Shown here one piece after another: positions 46,101 through 52,701 of a stretch of DNA of 64,000 nt. The translations under genes and the position numbers were made by a program. Source of the DNA: Nipponacmea schrenckii (taxonomy: Eukaryota; Mollusca; Gastropoda; Lottiidae). The stretch lies in contig JAUJPP010000012.1 in assembly GCA_030562195.1 (NCBI GenBank), positions 12,462,001 through 12,526,000 on the forward strand, read 5' to 3'. The notes below the pieces were generated by a model. The model ran no database searches. It worked only from the letters and a program-made list of their open reading frames with translations, and was not told the DNA's origin. How positions within the stretch are numbered: position 1 is the first letter of the stretch; each line of letters opens with the position of its first letter.

Positions 46101-49100
46101 TTCCCACTCTGCCATGAAAAGGTTTGCGTATGAAGGGGCGAATCGTTTGCCCATAGCTGTACCTGAGGTTTGTAGATATGTTTTACCATTAAATGTGAAA
46201 TCATTGCGACTAAGACAAATCTCTAAAAGCTGTAGAATTGCATCATCGGGTCTGTCTGGATCTGGGTTTCTATCAAAAGCTTTGCGAACTGCCATTAGGC
46301 CAGTAGTGTTGTCGATATTGGTGTACATAGAAGTTACGTCTATTGAAATTAGAATAGCATTTGAAGGGACTTTTAGGTTTTTTATTTTATTGACAAAGTC
46401 AGTTGTGTCCTTAAGGTAGGCTCGATGTTGACATGCTAGTGGTAGTAAGAAATGATCGATGTATTCTGACACTGCATAAGACTCACTACCACAGTTAGAG
46501 ATAATCGGGCGGCCTTTAGGGATTCTATTAGGCATGAACCAATCCTTGGTAGGATTCTTATGAATTTTCGGCAAAGTGTATAAGTGTCTCTCGCGGCAAT
46601 CAGGTTTGGCAGAAAGATAGTCATATTGTTTCTGTTTTAAATGACTTGTTTTAACTAAGTCGGCAAGAATATTGTTTATCATATTAGCAGTTTCTTTAAA
46701 AATCGGCTCTGGAATAACTGCAGACATCATCTTGCTTATTTAAGCCTTCAATGGTCCATAATAATACTATCTAGATATTAGACATGTTAAATATTTCCTA
46801 TTAATTGTAAGTCATTATTGTTATTCGACCTAATTGAAAATAGAGCTGAGATTAAAAAATAATATATTCAGGTATAATTTGTTTTCTTTTGATTCTGCCA
46901 TTCCTTTGGTCTTCTTTTGTTGTGTTGGAAATTTCATGCTTGCGTATATCATTTCTCTTACAATGTTAATGGCAGAAAGAGCATGTAGAAATTAAGAAAT
47001 GTAACATGTCAGAATGGAGGATCGATTTTATACTCGACTATCTGTAACAAGGTAGAAAAGCTCAATTTTCTAAAATTTTACTGCAAGTTTTCAGGCCTTT
47101 TATCTTGATTATTGCCTGTAGCAGCGCCTCAAGCACCATTGAAAATGGTTGAACATGAAAATAGTTTACAACTACGTCGATATCAAAATATGTCAATTTG
47201 CAAGATATTGCACTTTTAATTTGTAGGGCAGAATAAATTTCAGTAGACAAGAAAACAATTTGTTCTTTCCATCATTAAAATGAATCTATTCCTTATAGAA
47301 TGTTCTATGACTATGTATGGTATGAACTGTAGTAGTTTCTGTAATGATAGAAATTGTAATGGTTCCACTGAATGCAATCATATAACAGGGAAATGTACAG
47401 AAGGTTGTAAACTTGGTTTTAATGGCGATGATTGCATAAGCCGTAAGTATCTTACCACTAAAAGAAAAACAAACCACCGTTTTCAAAATACACGAGTAAT
47501 TGTAGAACATCTGGTATTGATGGAAAAGAAGAATTCGTCTTTTCTATTTACAATTTATTCCACCGTCACTAACCCAACTATTTTACCCACTTCACTCACT
47601 GTTATATTTATTCACACACACTCTCATTGATATGTAATAAGCATGTCCAAATTAGGTTTATCAAAGTATCATCAATAACAGTTACGATATAATTTATATA
47701 CATTAATGGGCTACTGAAGAATTGTTACTGAGAAATTGGTCATTACATCAAACAATTAGTTTGTTTCACTGTCAATAATTTAAGACCATGCTAATAGAAA
47801 CCATTTAATATGATAATATTTTTCAGAATGTCCCACTGGCTTTTATGGTAAAGAATGTTCGCAAATGTGCAAAGAAAGAAATTGTTTACAGAATCACATT
47901 TGTGACAGTTTGAATGGTGCCTGTGTAGGTGGTTGTACACCAGGTTTTATATCAGTTGACTGTACAAAAGGTAAGTATAATATAGTTAGTACAGTATATA
48001 ATAATATTAATGTTATATGTATCAATGAATGTAGATCAGGTTTTATATCAACTGACTGTACACAAGGTAAATATAATATAGTTAGTACAGTATATAATAA
48101 TATTAATGTTAGGTATATTAATGGATATAGATCGGGTTTTTTTTATCAACTGACTGTACACAAGGTAAATATAATATAGTTAGTACAGTATATAATAATA
48201 TTAATGGTAGATATATTAATGGATGTAGATCAGGTTTTATATCAATTGACTGTACAAAAGGTAAATATAATAGAGTTAGTACAGTATATAATAATATAAA
48301 TGGTAGATATATTAATGGATGTAGATCAGGTTTTATATCAACTGACTGTACACAAGGTAAATATAATATAGTTAGTACAGTATATAATAATATTAATGGT
48401 AGATATATTAATGGATATAGATCAGGTTTTATATCAATTGATTGTACACAAGGTAAGTATAATACAGTTTGTACAGTATATAATGATATTAATGGTAGAT
48501 ATTTTAATGGAAATAAATCAGGTTTTATATTAGCTGACTGTACACAAGGTAAATATAATAGAGTTAATACAGTTAATAATAATATAAATGGTAGATATAT
48601 TAATGGATATAGATCAGGTTTTATATCAACTGACTGTACACAAGGTAAATATAATATAGTTAGTACAGTATATAATAATATTAATGGTTCATATTATATT
48701 GATGGCCGTAAACAGGGTTTTACATCAATTGATTGTACACAAGATAAATATAATATAGTTAGTACAGTATATAATAATATTAATGTTTAATATTATATTG
48801 ATGGTCGTTAAAAGGGTTTTATATAAACTGATTGTACACAAGGTAAATATAATATAGAAAGGACAGTGTATAAAATATATTAATGGTACCTGGTTTTATA
48901 TCAACTGGTCATATCATTGGTTGCTTTTGAATTTAGTATTTATTGATAGATATTGTCATTGCCATTCTTGTGATATTTAGGAACTTGTGATATGTTAATT
49001 TTATTAACCAACAAACTTGATATTTCTAGAGTGTGATGATGGATTCTATGGTGTAAACTGTAATAAGAAATGTTCAGAGAGAAATTGTATAAATAACAGT

Positions 49101-50879
49101 ACAGACTGTAGTAAAGTAGATGGTAGCTGTAATGGTGATTGTCTGGATGGTTATAGTGGTATAGATTGTAGACTTTCTAGTCCATCTTCTAATCCTATTA
49201 ATGGTAAATAATGTTTGCCCATAGTGACATCTTTTGATCAAATTCTAAAAAGGAAACCTTTTTTGTAATAAAACTTAGAGATTTGCAGTATAACTTTTCT
49301 GTATCTGATTAAAGGGATAATAGCCGTTAGAAGAAACATAAAATTTTACCTTCACTCAAACTTACAAATAACAGTATATATCCACCAGTGGACTTACCTG
49401 GCGTCATCACTATACATCAAAATCCCTCTATAATCCGATAAATCCACAAAATCAAGTTAATTACAAAAGCTTAATGCATCCATTAAGCGATTTTCAAATT
49501 GTTATCATTAAGGGAAGTAATTCTAACATATGGTTTTCCCTCGTCCTTGACCTCAACTCTTGAAATGACCTTAACATGGTCAGGCAATGTACGATACTTA
49601 AATTCAGGGAAACCGAGAAAAAGCAATTCATATGATTTTGAATGAATACTCCAACACTGACAAAATATTTAACGAAAATTAACCATAATAATATTTGTTT
49701 GTATACATGAATGATTGCCATAGCGCGCTTGCGCAAGAATGTTTTTGCGCTGATTTCAAGACTCTTTTATTCTCAAACTGAATGGAATCGTCGCTTGCTC
49801 ACTTTTTTGAAGATTTCCGAATACAGTTTTATTGACGCTTTTTCAAAATTCATCATACTTATTTAACCAATAGTCAATATTAAACACAAATATTAGACGT
49901 AGGACGAATATATTCTAATACCTATTATCCCTTCAACTTGTTCATGAAGGCAGTTAATATTGTTTAATATTTCATACATGAGAAAGAAAGATACAACTAT
50001 ATTTTACAAGGATAACAACTTAGGTTCACAAGTCCGCCGTGACAGGGGCCGTTTCTACTAGTCCTTACCAAACCTTTTGAAGAAATTGGATATAATTTCT
50101 ATTGGCCAAAGAATCATATTATATTCAATTAATGAATAGGCATTTTCACTCTTATTGTGTTTAGTATTTTTATTATTCTGGTCATAACTATCATGTTTTC
50201 TATTTAAAACAACCTGTAGATGATGATAAAACCTCAACCATCATAGGAGTTTCTGTGGGAATTATTGTTATTCTGTTGGTAGTTATGATTCTTGGATTTG
50301 TGTACTTTAGAAAGAGGTAAATAGTTGACTATTCTCATGATTCGGAAACTGCATTAACATAGACATTTTATCGGATTCAGAGGTAGTTGAAGCGGAATAA
50401 TCATAATGTACTTACAAATTAAGCAGTTCAATCTAGTTTAAGTGTTTATGATGAATCAATATTATTATTGTAGTTGAAACGTTCAGAATAAGTAGGCGAC
50501 ATATTTCTGTACAATTAAGCTTTTATTTTGTTTTTGTGTAGTATAGTTAAGTTGTCTTACACCAAACAAAAACAATATTTACGTACACGATAAAAATTGT
50601 TTAAGCACTTAAAAAATAACTGTTGGATATGCCTCTTTAACGACTGCATTTGTTATACCATTATCTTTCAGAATTTCATCCATATCTTCAAGTACGAAAG
50701 GTACACCAGTTGTACACGAGGCTATTACACTTTCCAACTGTTCAAACACTGCAACGCCTACAGCTGGTCAGATTGATATCAATGATACTGTAGATAATGA
50801 ACAATCAAATGATAACCCTTATAATACATTAGAAGCTGCTTATTTAAATGAAAACCCATATACACAGATTGAGAAATGA
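19113..50879 (+). CDS. Gene B: FTP-lectin/EGF receptor with ITAM-like tail
   Basis: Twelve usable exons: 19113-19170, 21929-22051, 23193-23429, 26811-27020, 28081-28218, 28628-28765, 41110-41247, 47299-47442, 47827-47970, 49030-49203, 50220-50316, 50672-50879. Their total of 1809 nt is an exact frame of 602 codons plus stop, which supports the model. Domain order: signal peptide (1-19), short Cys-rich EGF-like module, FTP/F5-8C galactose-binding-like domain (about 149 aa), six 8-Cys EGF modules, TM helix, tail with YNTL-x9-YTQI. A secreted-facing lectin domain on a MEGF-type stalk suggests a pattern-recognition or phagocytic receptor (inference). A dead EGF exon lies at 39820. Introns contain a Harbinger element, LINEs, a 10.7-kb Gypsy element and a Penelope-like element. 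Confidence 0.8.
19984..20187 (+). CDS. Small single-TM ORF of unknown function in intron 1 of gene B
   Basis: 67 codons from ATG to TGA. Residues about 28-53 (ILAFFGFLAYIFGELIIIVT...) form one hydrophobic helix, followed by a basic tail (NWNKKNRQKY). I do not recognise a family. No counterpart exists in the intron of gene C, where the homology ends before this point. It could be a chance ORF, a piece of a transposon or a small membrane protein gene. Confidence 0.25.
   Translation: MEEGRNWFKYVYNLSQSIYSNLTMRNTDILAFFGFLAYIFGELIIIVTIYIVLNWNKKNRQKYLEEH
20370..20570 (-). pseudogene. Gypsy integrase relic
   Basis: The minus frame contains ISTYIQTCSKCQQF, the CxxC half of the integrase zinc-binding domain. 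The same relic, but longer, is at 56960-58500 in gene C, and the right end near 20540 matches 57850. So a Gypsy copy was already here before the duplication and later lost its middle in gene B. Confidence 0.6.
20661..21834 (-). mobile_element. PIF/Harbinger DNA transposon, internally truncated, 1174 bp
   Basis: Terminal inverted repeats GGGGCCTGGTTTTCGAAAG (20661) and CTTTCGAAAACCAGGCCCC (to 21834) match over 19 bp. The subterminal DNA repeats the palindrome CTTAAG / GTCTTAAG many times. Between them lies a broken HARBI1-like transposase on the minus strand. A clean 3-bp target duplication is not visible. The element landed in the half-exon repeat just upstream of the second exon of gene B. 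Confidence 0.85.
20911..21524 (-). pseudogene. HARBI1-like: HARBI1-like DDE transposase, frameshifted and 3'-truncated
   Basis: The N-terminal piece (21524-21216) carries the helical region with FPVSFQIMVALRFYSTESFQ and LSRPSVSKITRDV. The next frame (21219-20911) starts the DDE_4 nuclease: VVGAIDGTHIRIKAP holds the first Asp, PGATHDSFI the conserved motif and GDSGYPLRPW the second Asp. The third catalytic residue (Glu) is absent because the ORF stops at the truncation. It is therefore inactive but could respond to an intact relative. Confidence 0.85.
21847..21928 (+). repeat. Half-exon repeat (one 82-bp unit) upstream of gene B exon 2
   Basis: A copy of the splice acceptor and the first part of the next exon (GTAAACAGTTTGGTTAT) followed by intron, 82 bp before the true exon. 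Gene C has six such units at the same place. Confidence 0.75.
21929..22051 (+). CDS. Gene B exon 2: short Cys-rich EGF-like module
   Basis: Acceptor ATTATAG before 21929, donor GTAAGT at 22052; 123 bp, phase 1-1. Joined to exon 1 it begins with Cys (T|GT) and continues KQFGYANYFTCHCKDD to GWYGPTCQR. It is nearly identical to 60246-60368 in gene C. Confidence 0.8.
22671..22862 (-). mobile_element. LINE fragment, inverted relative to the copy at 23757
   Basis: The reverse complement of this stretch matches 23757-23947 (start of an RT domain, SPGIDNLINEYFSKYSELM). The two copies form inverted arms of about 190 bp around the exon at 23193-23429. Confidence 0.75.
22861..22926. repeat. Hairpin with 17-bp perfect stem
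   Basis: TATCAAGCAATGATGAT at 22861-22877 pairs exactly with ATCATCATTGCTTGATA at 22910-22926; the loop is itself built of ATGATAT/ATCAT repeats. Confidence 0.75.
23193..23429 (+). CDS. Gene B exon 3: first half of the FTP (fucolectin-like F5/8C) domain
   Basis: Acceptor ATTTTAG before 23193, donor GTAAGT at 23430; 237 bp, phase 1-1. It begins NVALEKQAYQVSTYNDQGPG and contains VVDGNRLQS, NAWWSVDL and IRQIHILYRSG, the pattern of fucolectin/tachylectin-4/pentraxin (FTP) galactose-binding-like domains. The second half is at 26811. Confidence 0.85.
23700..25716 (+). mobile_element. Degraded LINE (RT and C-terminal CxxC/H/C domain)
   Basis: Reading frames shift often. Visible in order: LKNNKSPGIDNLINEYF and VPVYKKGSLNSVQNYRGIS (RT start, about 23780-23980), ISDAQFGFKPGYGS (about 24070), FRRAFDLIHRHK (about 24190, catalytic Asp region altered), the FADDTALVSE-like box near 24450, FNYLGVN near 24650, and a C-terminal zinc-binding stretch LCILCDRLSVEDEFHFILEC (about 25365-25430). 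This is a non-LTR retrotransposon; I cannot fix its clade. It lies in the intron splitting the FTP domain. Confidence 0.75.
25968..26170. repeat. Minisatellite, 21/26-bp units
   Basis: About nine units beginning CTTTAAGTTATGTAAT, alternating between 26-bp (ATAATATGCT) and 21-bp (ATGTG) forms. Confidence 0.85.
26340..26590. repeat. Tandem repeat of 64-66 bp, four copies
   Basis: AGATCGTTCT recurs at 26366, 26430 and 26496, and as AGATCGTTGT at 26562. A related unit occurs near 23640, and a 60-bp relative is in gene C at 61651-61790. Confidence 0.85.
26811..27020 (+). CDS. Gene B exon 4: second half of the FTP domain
   Basis: Acceptor ATTGTAG before 26811, donor GTAAGA at 27021; 210 bp, phase 1-1. 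With exon 3 the domain is 149 residues, the usual F5/8C length. It contains TLRGFKIDV, TRVQCYKQPD and ends FCEVEVYG, the conserved final strand. Confidence 0.85.
27277..27676 (+). mobile_element. Internally deleted LINE with (ATT)n tail
   Basis: VIKAVRRLKAGKHGGHMGQTSD-like sequence at the start is the beginning of an RT domain; it is joined after about 100 bp to a 3' end with GAATAAAGATATT and (ATT)n at 27655-27676. Frames are broken and the RT core is absent. Confidence 0.6.
27839..28080 (+). repeat. Three tandem half-exon copies upstream of an EGF exon
   Basis: Each copy repeats the acceptor and the start of the next exon (TATGCT..AGAACATATGGTGAAGAGTG): 27839-27908, 27909-27998 and 27999-28080. 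In the exon frame the second and third copies meet stops (TAA, TAG) within 45 bases, so they cannot substitute for the true exon. Confidence 0.8.
28081..28218 (+). CDS. Gene B exon 5: 8-Cys EGF module
   Basis: Acceptor GTTATAG before 28081, donor GTAGGT at 28219; 138 bp, phase 1-1. Eight cysteines, CSKGTYGEEC to GYTGPSCNQ. Confidence 0.85.
28628..28765 (+). CDS. Gene B exon 6: 8-Cys EGF module
   Basis: Acceptor TTTATAG before 28628, donor GTACGT at 28766; 138 bp, phase 1-1. CPAGTYGNNC to GFMGEYCDQ. A Gypsy element begins only 17 bp after the exon end. Confidence 0.85.
28783..28983 (-). repeat. 3' LTR of the Gypsy element
   Basis: 201 bp, about 95% identical by eye to the LTR at 39269-39467. 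The minus-strand start TGTCATATATG follows a purine run CGGAGGGA at 28984-28991, the polypurine tract. Confidence 0.9.
29523..30053 (-). pseudogene. Gypsy C-terminal ORF (copy 2)
   Basis: 176 aa, beginning SDIYSINRLKPCFIRV, in the frame that follows the integrase after a slip at the TA run near 30085. No domain is recognised; by position it is the C-terminal end of Pol. Confidence 0.65.
30028..31296 (-). pseudogene. Gypsy integrase (copy 2 of the duplication)
   Basis: 422 aa with the same motifs as 33557-34825. I count only two protein differences by eye (R/H in NLRWQ, S/L in KPSSST), so the duplication is recent. Confidence 0.85.
31442..32521 (-). pseudogene. Gypsy RT (5'-truncated) and RNase H, duplicated copy
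   Basis: 359 aa. It starts inside RT (MEALIKHGLKIASNK), continues through RNase H as in the copy at 35163-36200 and stays open longer, into a Thr/Lys-rich linker (ELYPNRNKSNTKEQAQ...). The upstream RT ends at 32631, where the sequence jumps to the start of the next duplicated unit. Confidence 0.85.
33117..33494 (-). pseudogene. Gypsy C-terminal ORF remnant (copy 1)
   Basis: 125 aa, Asp/Ser-rich, no recognised domain; it equals residues of the 176-aa piece at 29523-30053. An extra T near 33503 and a small deletion near 33120 break it at both ends. Confidence 0.6.
33557..34825 (-). pseudogene. Gypsy integrase (copy 1 of the duplication)
   Basis: 422 residues: zinc-binding HHCC region (LYHDGLLSSHQ...CHKCQQF), then an rve catalytic core with LWLDFKSLP (first Asp), LITDAQSS (second Asp) and NHGSLFVERHI (Glu), then a basic C-terminal region with VYVLKPS. 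The frame breaks after KDTLYIMYL by a slip in a TA run; the remaining C-terminal reading continues at 33494. Confidence 0.85.
35163..36200 (-). pseudogene. Gypsy reverse transcriptase and RNase H (complete copy of the duplicated segment)
   Basis: SVSPAIFQATVDDVL and FCIAHHDDIIVFSKD mark RT; the catalytic box reads HHDD rather than YxDD. PLSDRCKKILQLPIP, FNWTDEHTLAFNNVK and LYSDTSRIATG/TTG lead into RNase H, with DVYTDHSAIVQVL and GRDIILADYLSRNP at its end. The N-terminal RT part (36540-36210) lies in another frame and has lost the first catalytic Asp motif through a small deletion near 36310. It ends at a TAG at 35163 where the sister copy stays open. Confidence 0.85.
36533..38560 (-). pseudogene. 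Gypsy Gag-protease ORF with two nonsense codons
   Basis: One frame from the ATG at 38560 to 36533, interrupted by TAG at 38152-38150 and TAA near 37808. The Gag part (MATYKPSRIDKFDG onward) is followed by an Arg/Ser-rich SPYRNK repeat region, then a zinc knuckle C-x2-C-x4-H-x4-C (CKYCLKPYHDWEDC, about 37630), then an aspartic protease with VLIDSGSPTTLL (about 37390), the DSG active site. A frameshift near 36590 separates it from the RT frame. Confidence 0.85.
39251..39268 (-). promoter_or_regulatory. tRNA primer-binding site of the Gypsy element
   Basis: On the plus strand CAATCCGGATCTCCACCA reads as the 3' end of a tRNA including CCA, ending right at the LTR. On the element strand it is TGGTGGAGAT..., the usual TGG start of a PBS. 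I do not name the tRNA. Confidence 0.85.
39269..39467 (-). repeat. 5' LTR of the Gypsy element
   Basis: 199 bp, TG to CA. It is followed on the minus strand directly by the primer-binding site at 39268-39251. Confidence 0.9.
39820..39957 (+). pseudogene. Dead EGF exon of gene B
   Basis: Acceptor TTTACAG is intact and the first 110 bp encode CSAGYYGNNC to CFGECKPG. A 5-bp deletion (TAAAT of the sister exons) then brings TGA in frame at 39936-39938, and the donor GGTACGT has become ATTACTG. The exon cannot be used in the normal way; it is symmetrical, so it can be skipped. Confidence 0.8.
39960..41109. other. Intron copy homologous to 110-1298
   Basis: No gene is seen. This intron is one of a set duplicated with the EGF exons (also 1440-2050, 9150-9890 and 41250-42100). 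They share TATTGTATTTACAACTAATA at the start and AAATTGTATCT/GGGACATTA blocks inside. Confidence 0.6.
41110..41247 (+). CDS. Gene B exon 7: 8-Cys EGF module
   Basis: Acceptor TTTACAG before 41110, donor GTAAGT at 41248; 138 bp, phase 1-1. CWPGTYGYHC to GFKSELCDQ. Best match to the partial exon at 1-94. Confidence 0.85.
42110..42415. mobile_element. TTAA-flanked MITE, 306 bp, with empty sites elsewhere
   Basis: Inverted ends AGGGATAATAG / CTATTATCCCT extend as a 35-bp imperfect TIR (GAACATAAAATTT / AAATTTCATGTTC). TTAA lies on both sides (42106-42109, 42416-42419). The homologous introns at 9471 and 40685 read GTATTTAAAAGTGG without the element, an empty site with one TTAA. Confidence 0.9.
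42594..42862 (+). mobile_element. tRNA-derived SINE, near full length
   Basis: TATAGCACAGCGGTTAGAGC is a good A box; TAGTTCTAATC at 42681 stands at the B box. The 3' half, with GACGGACTTGTGAACCCAAG and CTTGTAAAATAGG, is shared with 12995, 18660 and 49992. It is about 80 bp longer than the 18660 copy in the middle. Confidence 0.7.
42876..43900. repeat. Degenerate satellite of about 145-bp units, direct then inverted
   Basis: CTTATCAATTCCAATGCTCA and the following CAAGTTTCATTAAAATCCAT recur near 42899, 43046, 43190, 43332 and 43560. From about 43670 the same text appears in reverse complement (GATGAAACTTGGTGTGAGCA), again near 43850 and 44685. TATACGTCCACAT at 42884 and ATGTGGGCGTATA at 43445 look like terminal inverted repeats of one copy. 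Confidence 0.7.
43901..44937. other. AT-rich intron with a further inverted satellite copy
   Basis: A TA microsatellite lies at 43940-43965. The inverted satellite resumes at 44630-44770. Otherwise I see no gene or known element. Confidence 0.4.
44938..46748 (-). mobile_element. Penelope-like element, 5'-truncated, with open ORF
   Basis: Contains the 573-codon RT/GIY-YIG ORF, followed on the minus strand by a short 3' region and a hairpin CTCGCCC-GAT-GGGCGAG (44938-44954). Intron sequence (TGGTCCATAATAATACT) resumes at about 46748. No LTR-like terminal repeat was found, so the 5' end is probably truncated. Confidence 0.8.
45009..46730 (-). CDS. Penelope-like reverse transcriptase with GIY-YIG endonuclease
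   Basis: 573 aa without a stop. RT: LPKIHKNP (about 54), GRPIISNCGS, ISIDVTSMYTNI (catalytic Asp), TSGTAMGKRFAPSYANLFM, GRFLDDIFIVW (YxDD-like box FLDD), FLDTTVFKG. C-terminal GIY-YIG nuclease: NVIYLISCKKCPKQYIGET, then RFNAHRSDI and the final EAHWIETLN (Glu). This is the fused RT plus GIY-YIG arrangement of canonical Penelope-like elements, used for target-primed insertion. The first RT block and any N-terminal extension are short, so it may lack the true N-terminus. Confidence 0.85.
   Translation of the reverse strand: MMSAVIPEPIFKETANMINNILADLVKTSHLKQKQYDYLSAKPDCRERHLYTLPKIHKNPTKDWFMPNRIPKGRPIISNCGSESYAVSEYIDHFLLPLACQHRAYLKDTTDFVNKIKNLKVPSNAILISIDVTSMYTNIDNTTGLMAVRKAFDRNPDPDRPDDAILQLLEICLSRNDFTFNGKTYLQTSGTAMGKRFAPSYANLFMAEWEREVLPLCPFDPLFYGRFLDDIFIVWTYSIEQFWQFFEILNNHHPSIKLTANVSHKSIDFLDTTVFKGDSIAETNKLDIKVYFKETDTHQLLHKSSFHPKHTFSGIIKSQVLRFHRICTRSSDFNQACTIVFSKLKERGYSKRFLRNIKNSTLAQLAAKNRLYAEVPPGLRSAPCMSTRCKTCPFISETHYFLSNSTNKRYPIQEHLTCENSNVIYLISCKKCPKQYIGETKNKLLTRFNAHRSDIKLKKDMPVSNHFNLDDHSLDDLTLTPIERIEIDLPEDETTKFRQSREAHWIETLNTARPIGLNIHHSVGIAPFVVPFNTTSNKASKIVQTHYKSLQEKFPHVYKQKMIVAYSKKSELK
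47299..47442 (+). CDS. Gene B exon 8: 8-Cys EGF module
   Basis: Acceptor CTTATAG before 47299, donor GTAAGT at 47443; 144 bp, phase 1-1. Identical in protein to gene A 10384-10527, and about 400 bp of flanking intron are also nearly identical. Confidence 0.85.
47827..47970 (+). CDS. Gene B exon 9: 8-Cys EGF module
   Basis: Acceptor TTTTCAG before 47827, donor GTAAGT at 47971; 144 bp, phase 1-1. CPTGFYGKEC to GFISVDCTK. Its 3' half and the following intron start are amplified directly downstream. Confidence 0.85.
47971..48850 (+). repeat. Nine-copy 96-bp array of EGF half-exon plus splice donor
   Basis: GTAAAT/GTAAGT donors recur at 47971 (true), 48067, 48165, 48261, 48357, 48453, 48549, 48645, about 48744 (mutated to AT) and 48843. 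Most steps are exactly 96 bp, which is 32 codons. Each unit repeats TTAATGG, GATCAGGTTTTATATCAACT and GACTGTACACAAG, the end of the EGF module with its donor. The first two units stay open in the exon frame (GFISTDCTQGKYNIVS...). Confidence 0.9.
49030..49203 (+). CDS. Gene B exon 10: last EGF module and linker
   Basis: Acceptor TTTCTAG before 49030, donor GTAAAT at 49204; 174 bp, phase 1-1. Same as gene A 12063-12236 with three or four residue changes. Confidence 0.85.
49313..49932. mobile_element. TTAA-type MITE, paralogue of 12354-12934
   Basis: AGGGATAATAG at 49313 after TTAA, and CTATTATCCCT ending at 49932; the right flank has decayed to TCAA. It was inherited with the segmental duplication. 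Confidence 0.8.
49992..50080 (-). mobile_element. SINE 3'-end fragment
   Basis: Same fragment as 12995-13083, inherited with the duplication. Confidence 0.7.
50220..50316 (+). CDS. Gene B exon 11: transmembrane helix
   Basis: Acceptor CCTGTAG before 50220, donor GTAAAT at 50317; 97 bp. IIGVSVGIIVILLVVMILGF is the helix, YFRKR the stop-transfer end. Confidence 0.85.
50672..50879 (+). CDS. Gene B exon 12: cytoplasmic tail with ITAM-like motif
   Basis: Acceptor CTTTCAG before 50672; TGA at 50877-50879. 208 bp as in gene A. Several extracellular-type substitutions separate A and B, yet the last part DNPYNTLEAAYLNENPYTQI keeps all three tyrosines and the YxxL/YxxI spacing. Confidence 0.85.
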
Positions 50880-50957
50880 TGTGTTTCCTAACTTTAGTTT
50901 ACATTTGACTGATACAAGACCAAATATGATATTAATTTTACTATTAATTTTGTGTAA

Positions 50958-51330
50958 TATATGTTCATATAGTATTATTATGTTCATATAGTATTATTAT
51001 GTTCATAGAGTATTATAATGTTTATATAGTATTATTATGTTCATAGAGTATTATTATGTTCATATAGTATTATTATGTTCATATAGTATTATTATGTTCA
51101 TAGAGTATTATAATGTTTATATAGTATTATTATGTGCATATAGTATTATTATGTTCATAGAGTATTATAATGTTTATATAGTATTATTATGTTCATATAG
51201 TATTATTATGTTCATATAGTATTATTATGTTCATATAGTATTATTATGTTCATATAGTATTATTATGTTCATATAGTATTATTATGTTCATATAGTATTA
51301 TTATGTTTATATAGTATTATTATGTTTTTT
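50958..51330. repeat. 19-bp VNTR in the 3' UTR of gene B
   Basis: About 19 copies of the same unit as in gene A, with variants (CATAGAG, TTTATATAG) forming a higher-order pattern. Confidence 0.9.
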
Positions 51331-52701
51331 CTTCTTGCTCAGTTGGTGTATGTCTAGTTGACTTGTTATTTTGTCGTCTGCTAGATGTGCTTTAGTTAAA
51401 TAAAAATCATTTACCTCGAGTAATCATCTAGAAAGCTTGAAGTTATGATATTGGTATATTTTTCTTTAAAGGATAATATTACACTTTGGATTTGATAAAT
51501 GTTTATTGTATAAAACTCCTAGGAATTAGGGTAAGGTTTAAATAATTGTAAATATAATTCAATTGTAAATATGATCCCATTTATTCTTAAAACTTGCTCT
51601 CTGCAGTTCTTTTCCATATAAAGTTTAAAATATAATAATCTATAAAAGTACTATTTACAAGCCATTTGTCTATCAGCTGATTAATTTATTAATTTCAGAG
51701 TTTTAGTTATTATAATTAATTACATCTATTGCTATAAAGATCCCGATAAATTATATATAAACTGTATTATACTTGTATTGCTGAATTCTTGGATTAAACC
51801 TCGTTACATATTCAACTTGTCAAAAATACGAAACTTGCTTGCTAGATTAAACAGAAATACTACTCTACGACTTAACCCATAGTATAAGAAACCAATTTCC
51901 CCAGTTTACAGGACAGTACAAGCACAACTTAGACTGAATCTTGAACTTTCCTACCCTTCTACTGGATAGTGTCCCAAACCTCATGGTATTAAATCTACTG
52001 TTGGTAGATGCGCAACCCGATTTTCTACCACTACCTTTCCTTTCGTCTTCTTTCTTAGCAACACACACCATAACAGAAATATCCTGTCCACCGTCCGACC
52101 CTAATGGGACTATGGGGTTACTGGAAAAGTAATAAGCAAGCTGACTTTCAACTCCCTCCTATCCTTCCCTTCTTCTTCTCATTTAACATTTTCTGTCCCA
52201 CAGATTGCTGACATACCCTCCCCCATATGGGACAGAATATTCTTCAAGGTGTAATCCAATTGATATGTTTTCATTATATAGACCAGTCGTTGCCTTATTT
52301 TCCTTAGCTGCACGCAGGATTAACAAATTCTCTGCGCTGCAAGCTTCAACAAAAGGACATGGCTTTAGTTCGTATCTGTGGTTTCGTACCTCACCCACCA
52401 TTCTCAGACGGCCAACCAACCGACAGATTTGCCCATTTGGGAGGTGTAAAAGCACTTCACTTCAAATTCTATCGTTTAATCGGAATCAGCATCTATGAGA
52501 GTTGCCTCCCGTGTCGATCTGATGCCTTTAGTGATTTTGTTCCGTATATTAAATGACAGTGGCCTGTGGAGTATTGTACTCATACAAGATAGCTAGCATC
52601 TCTAATGTTTACACTGAGAAGTTGTTTGCCAATCATTTTGGTGCTCGGGGGATTTAGACCCGTTGTACCATCATCCGCTTTATGTGAATCACCAGTATAG
52701 A
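51331..52701. other. 3' UTR and B-C spacer, no gene recognised
   Basis: Homologous to 14281-16075 except that the Penelope fragment at 15384 is missing here, so that fragment inserted, or was lost, after the duplication. Confidence 0.45.

Noticed and set aside
51037..51219. 60-aa ORF (MFIEYYYVHIV...) after gene B
   Set aside because: It is a translation of the 19-bp VNTR in the 3' UTR.
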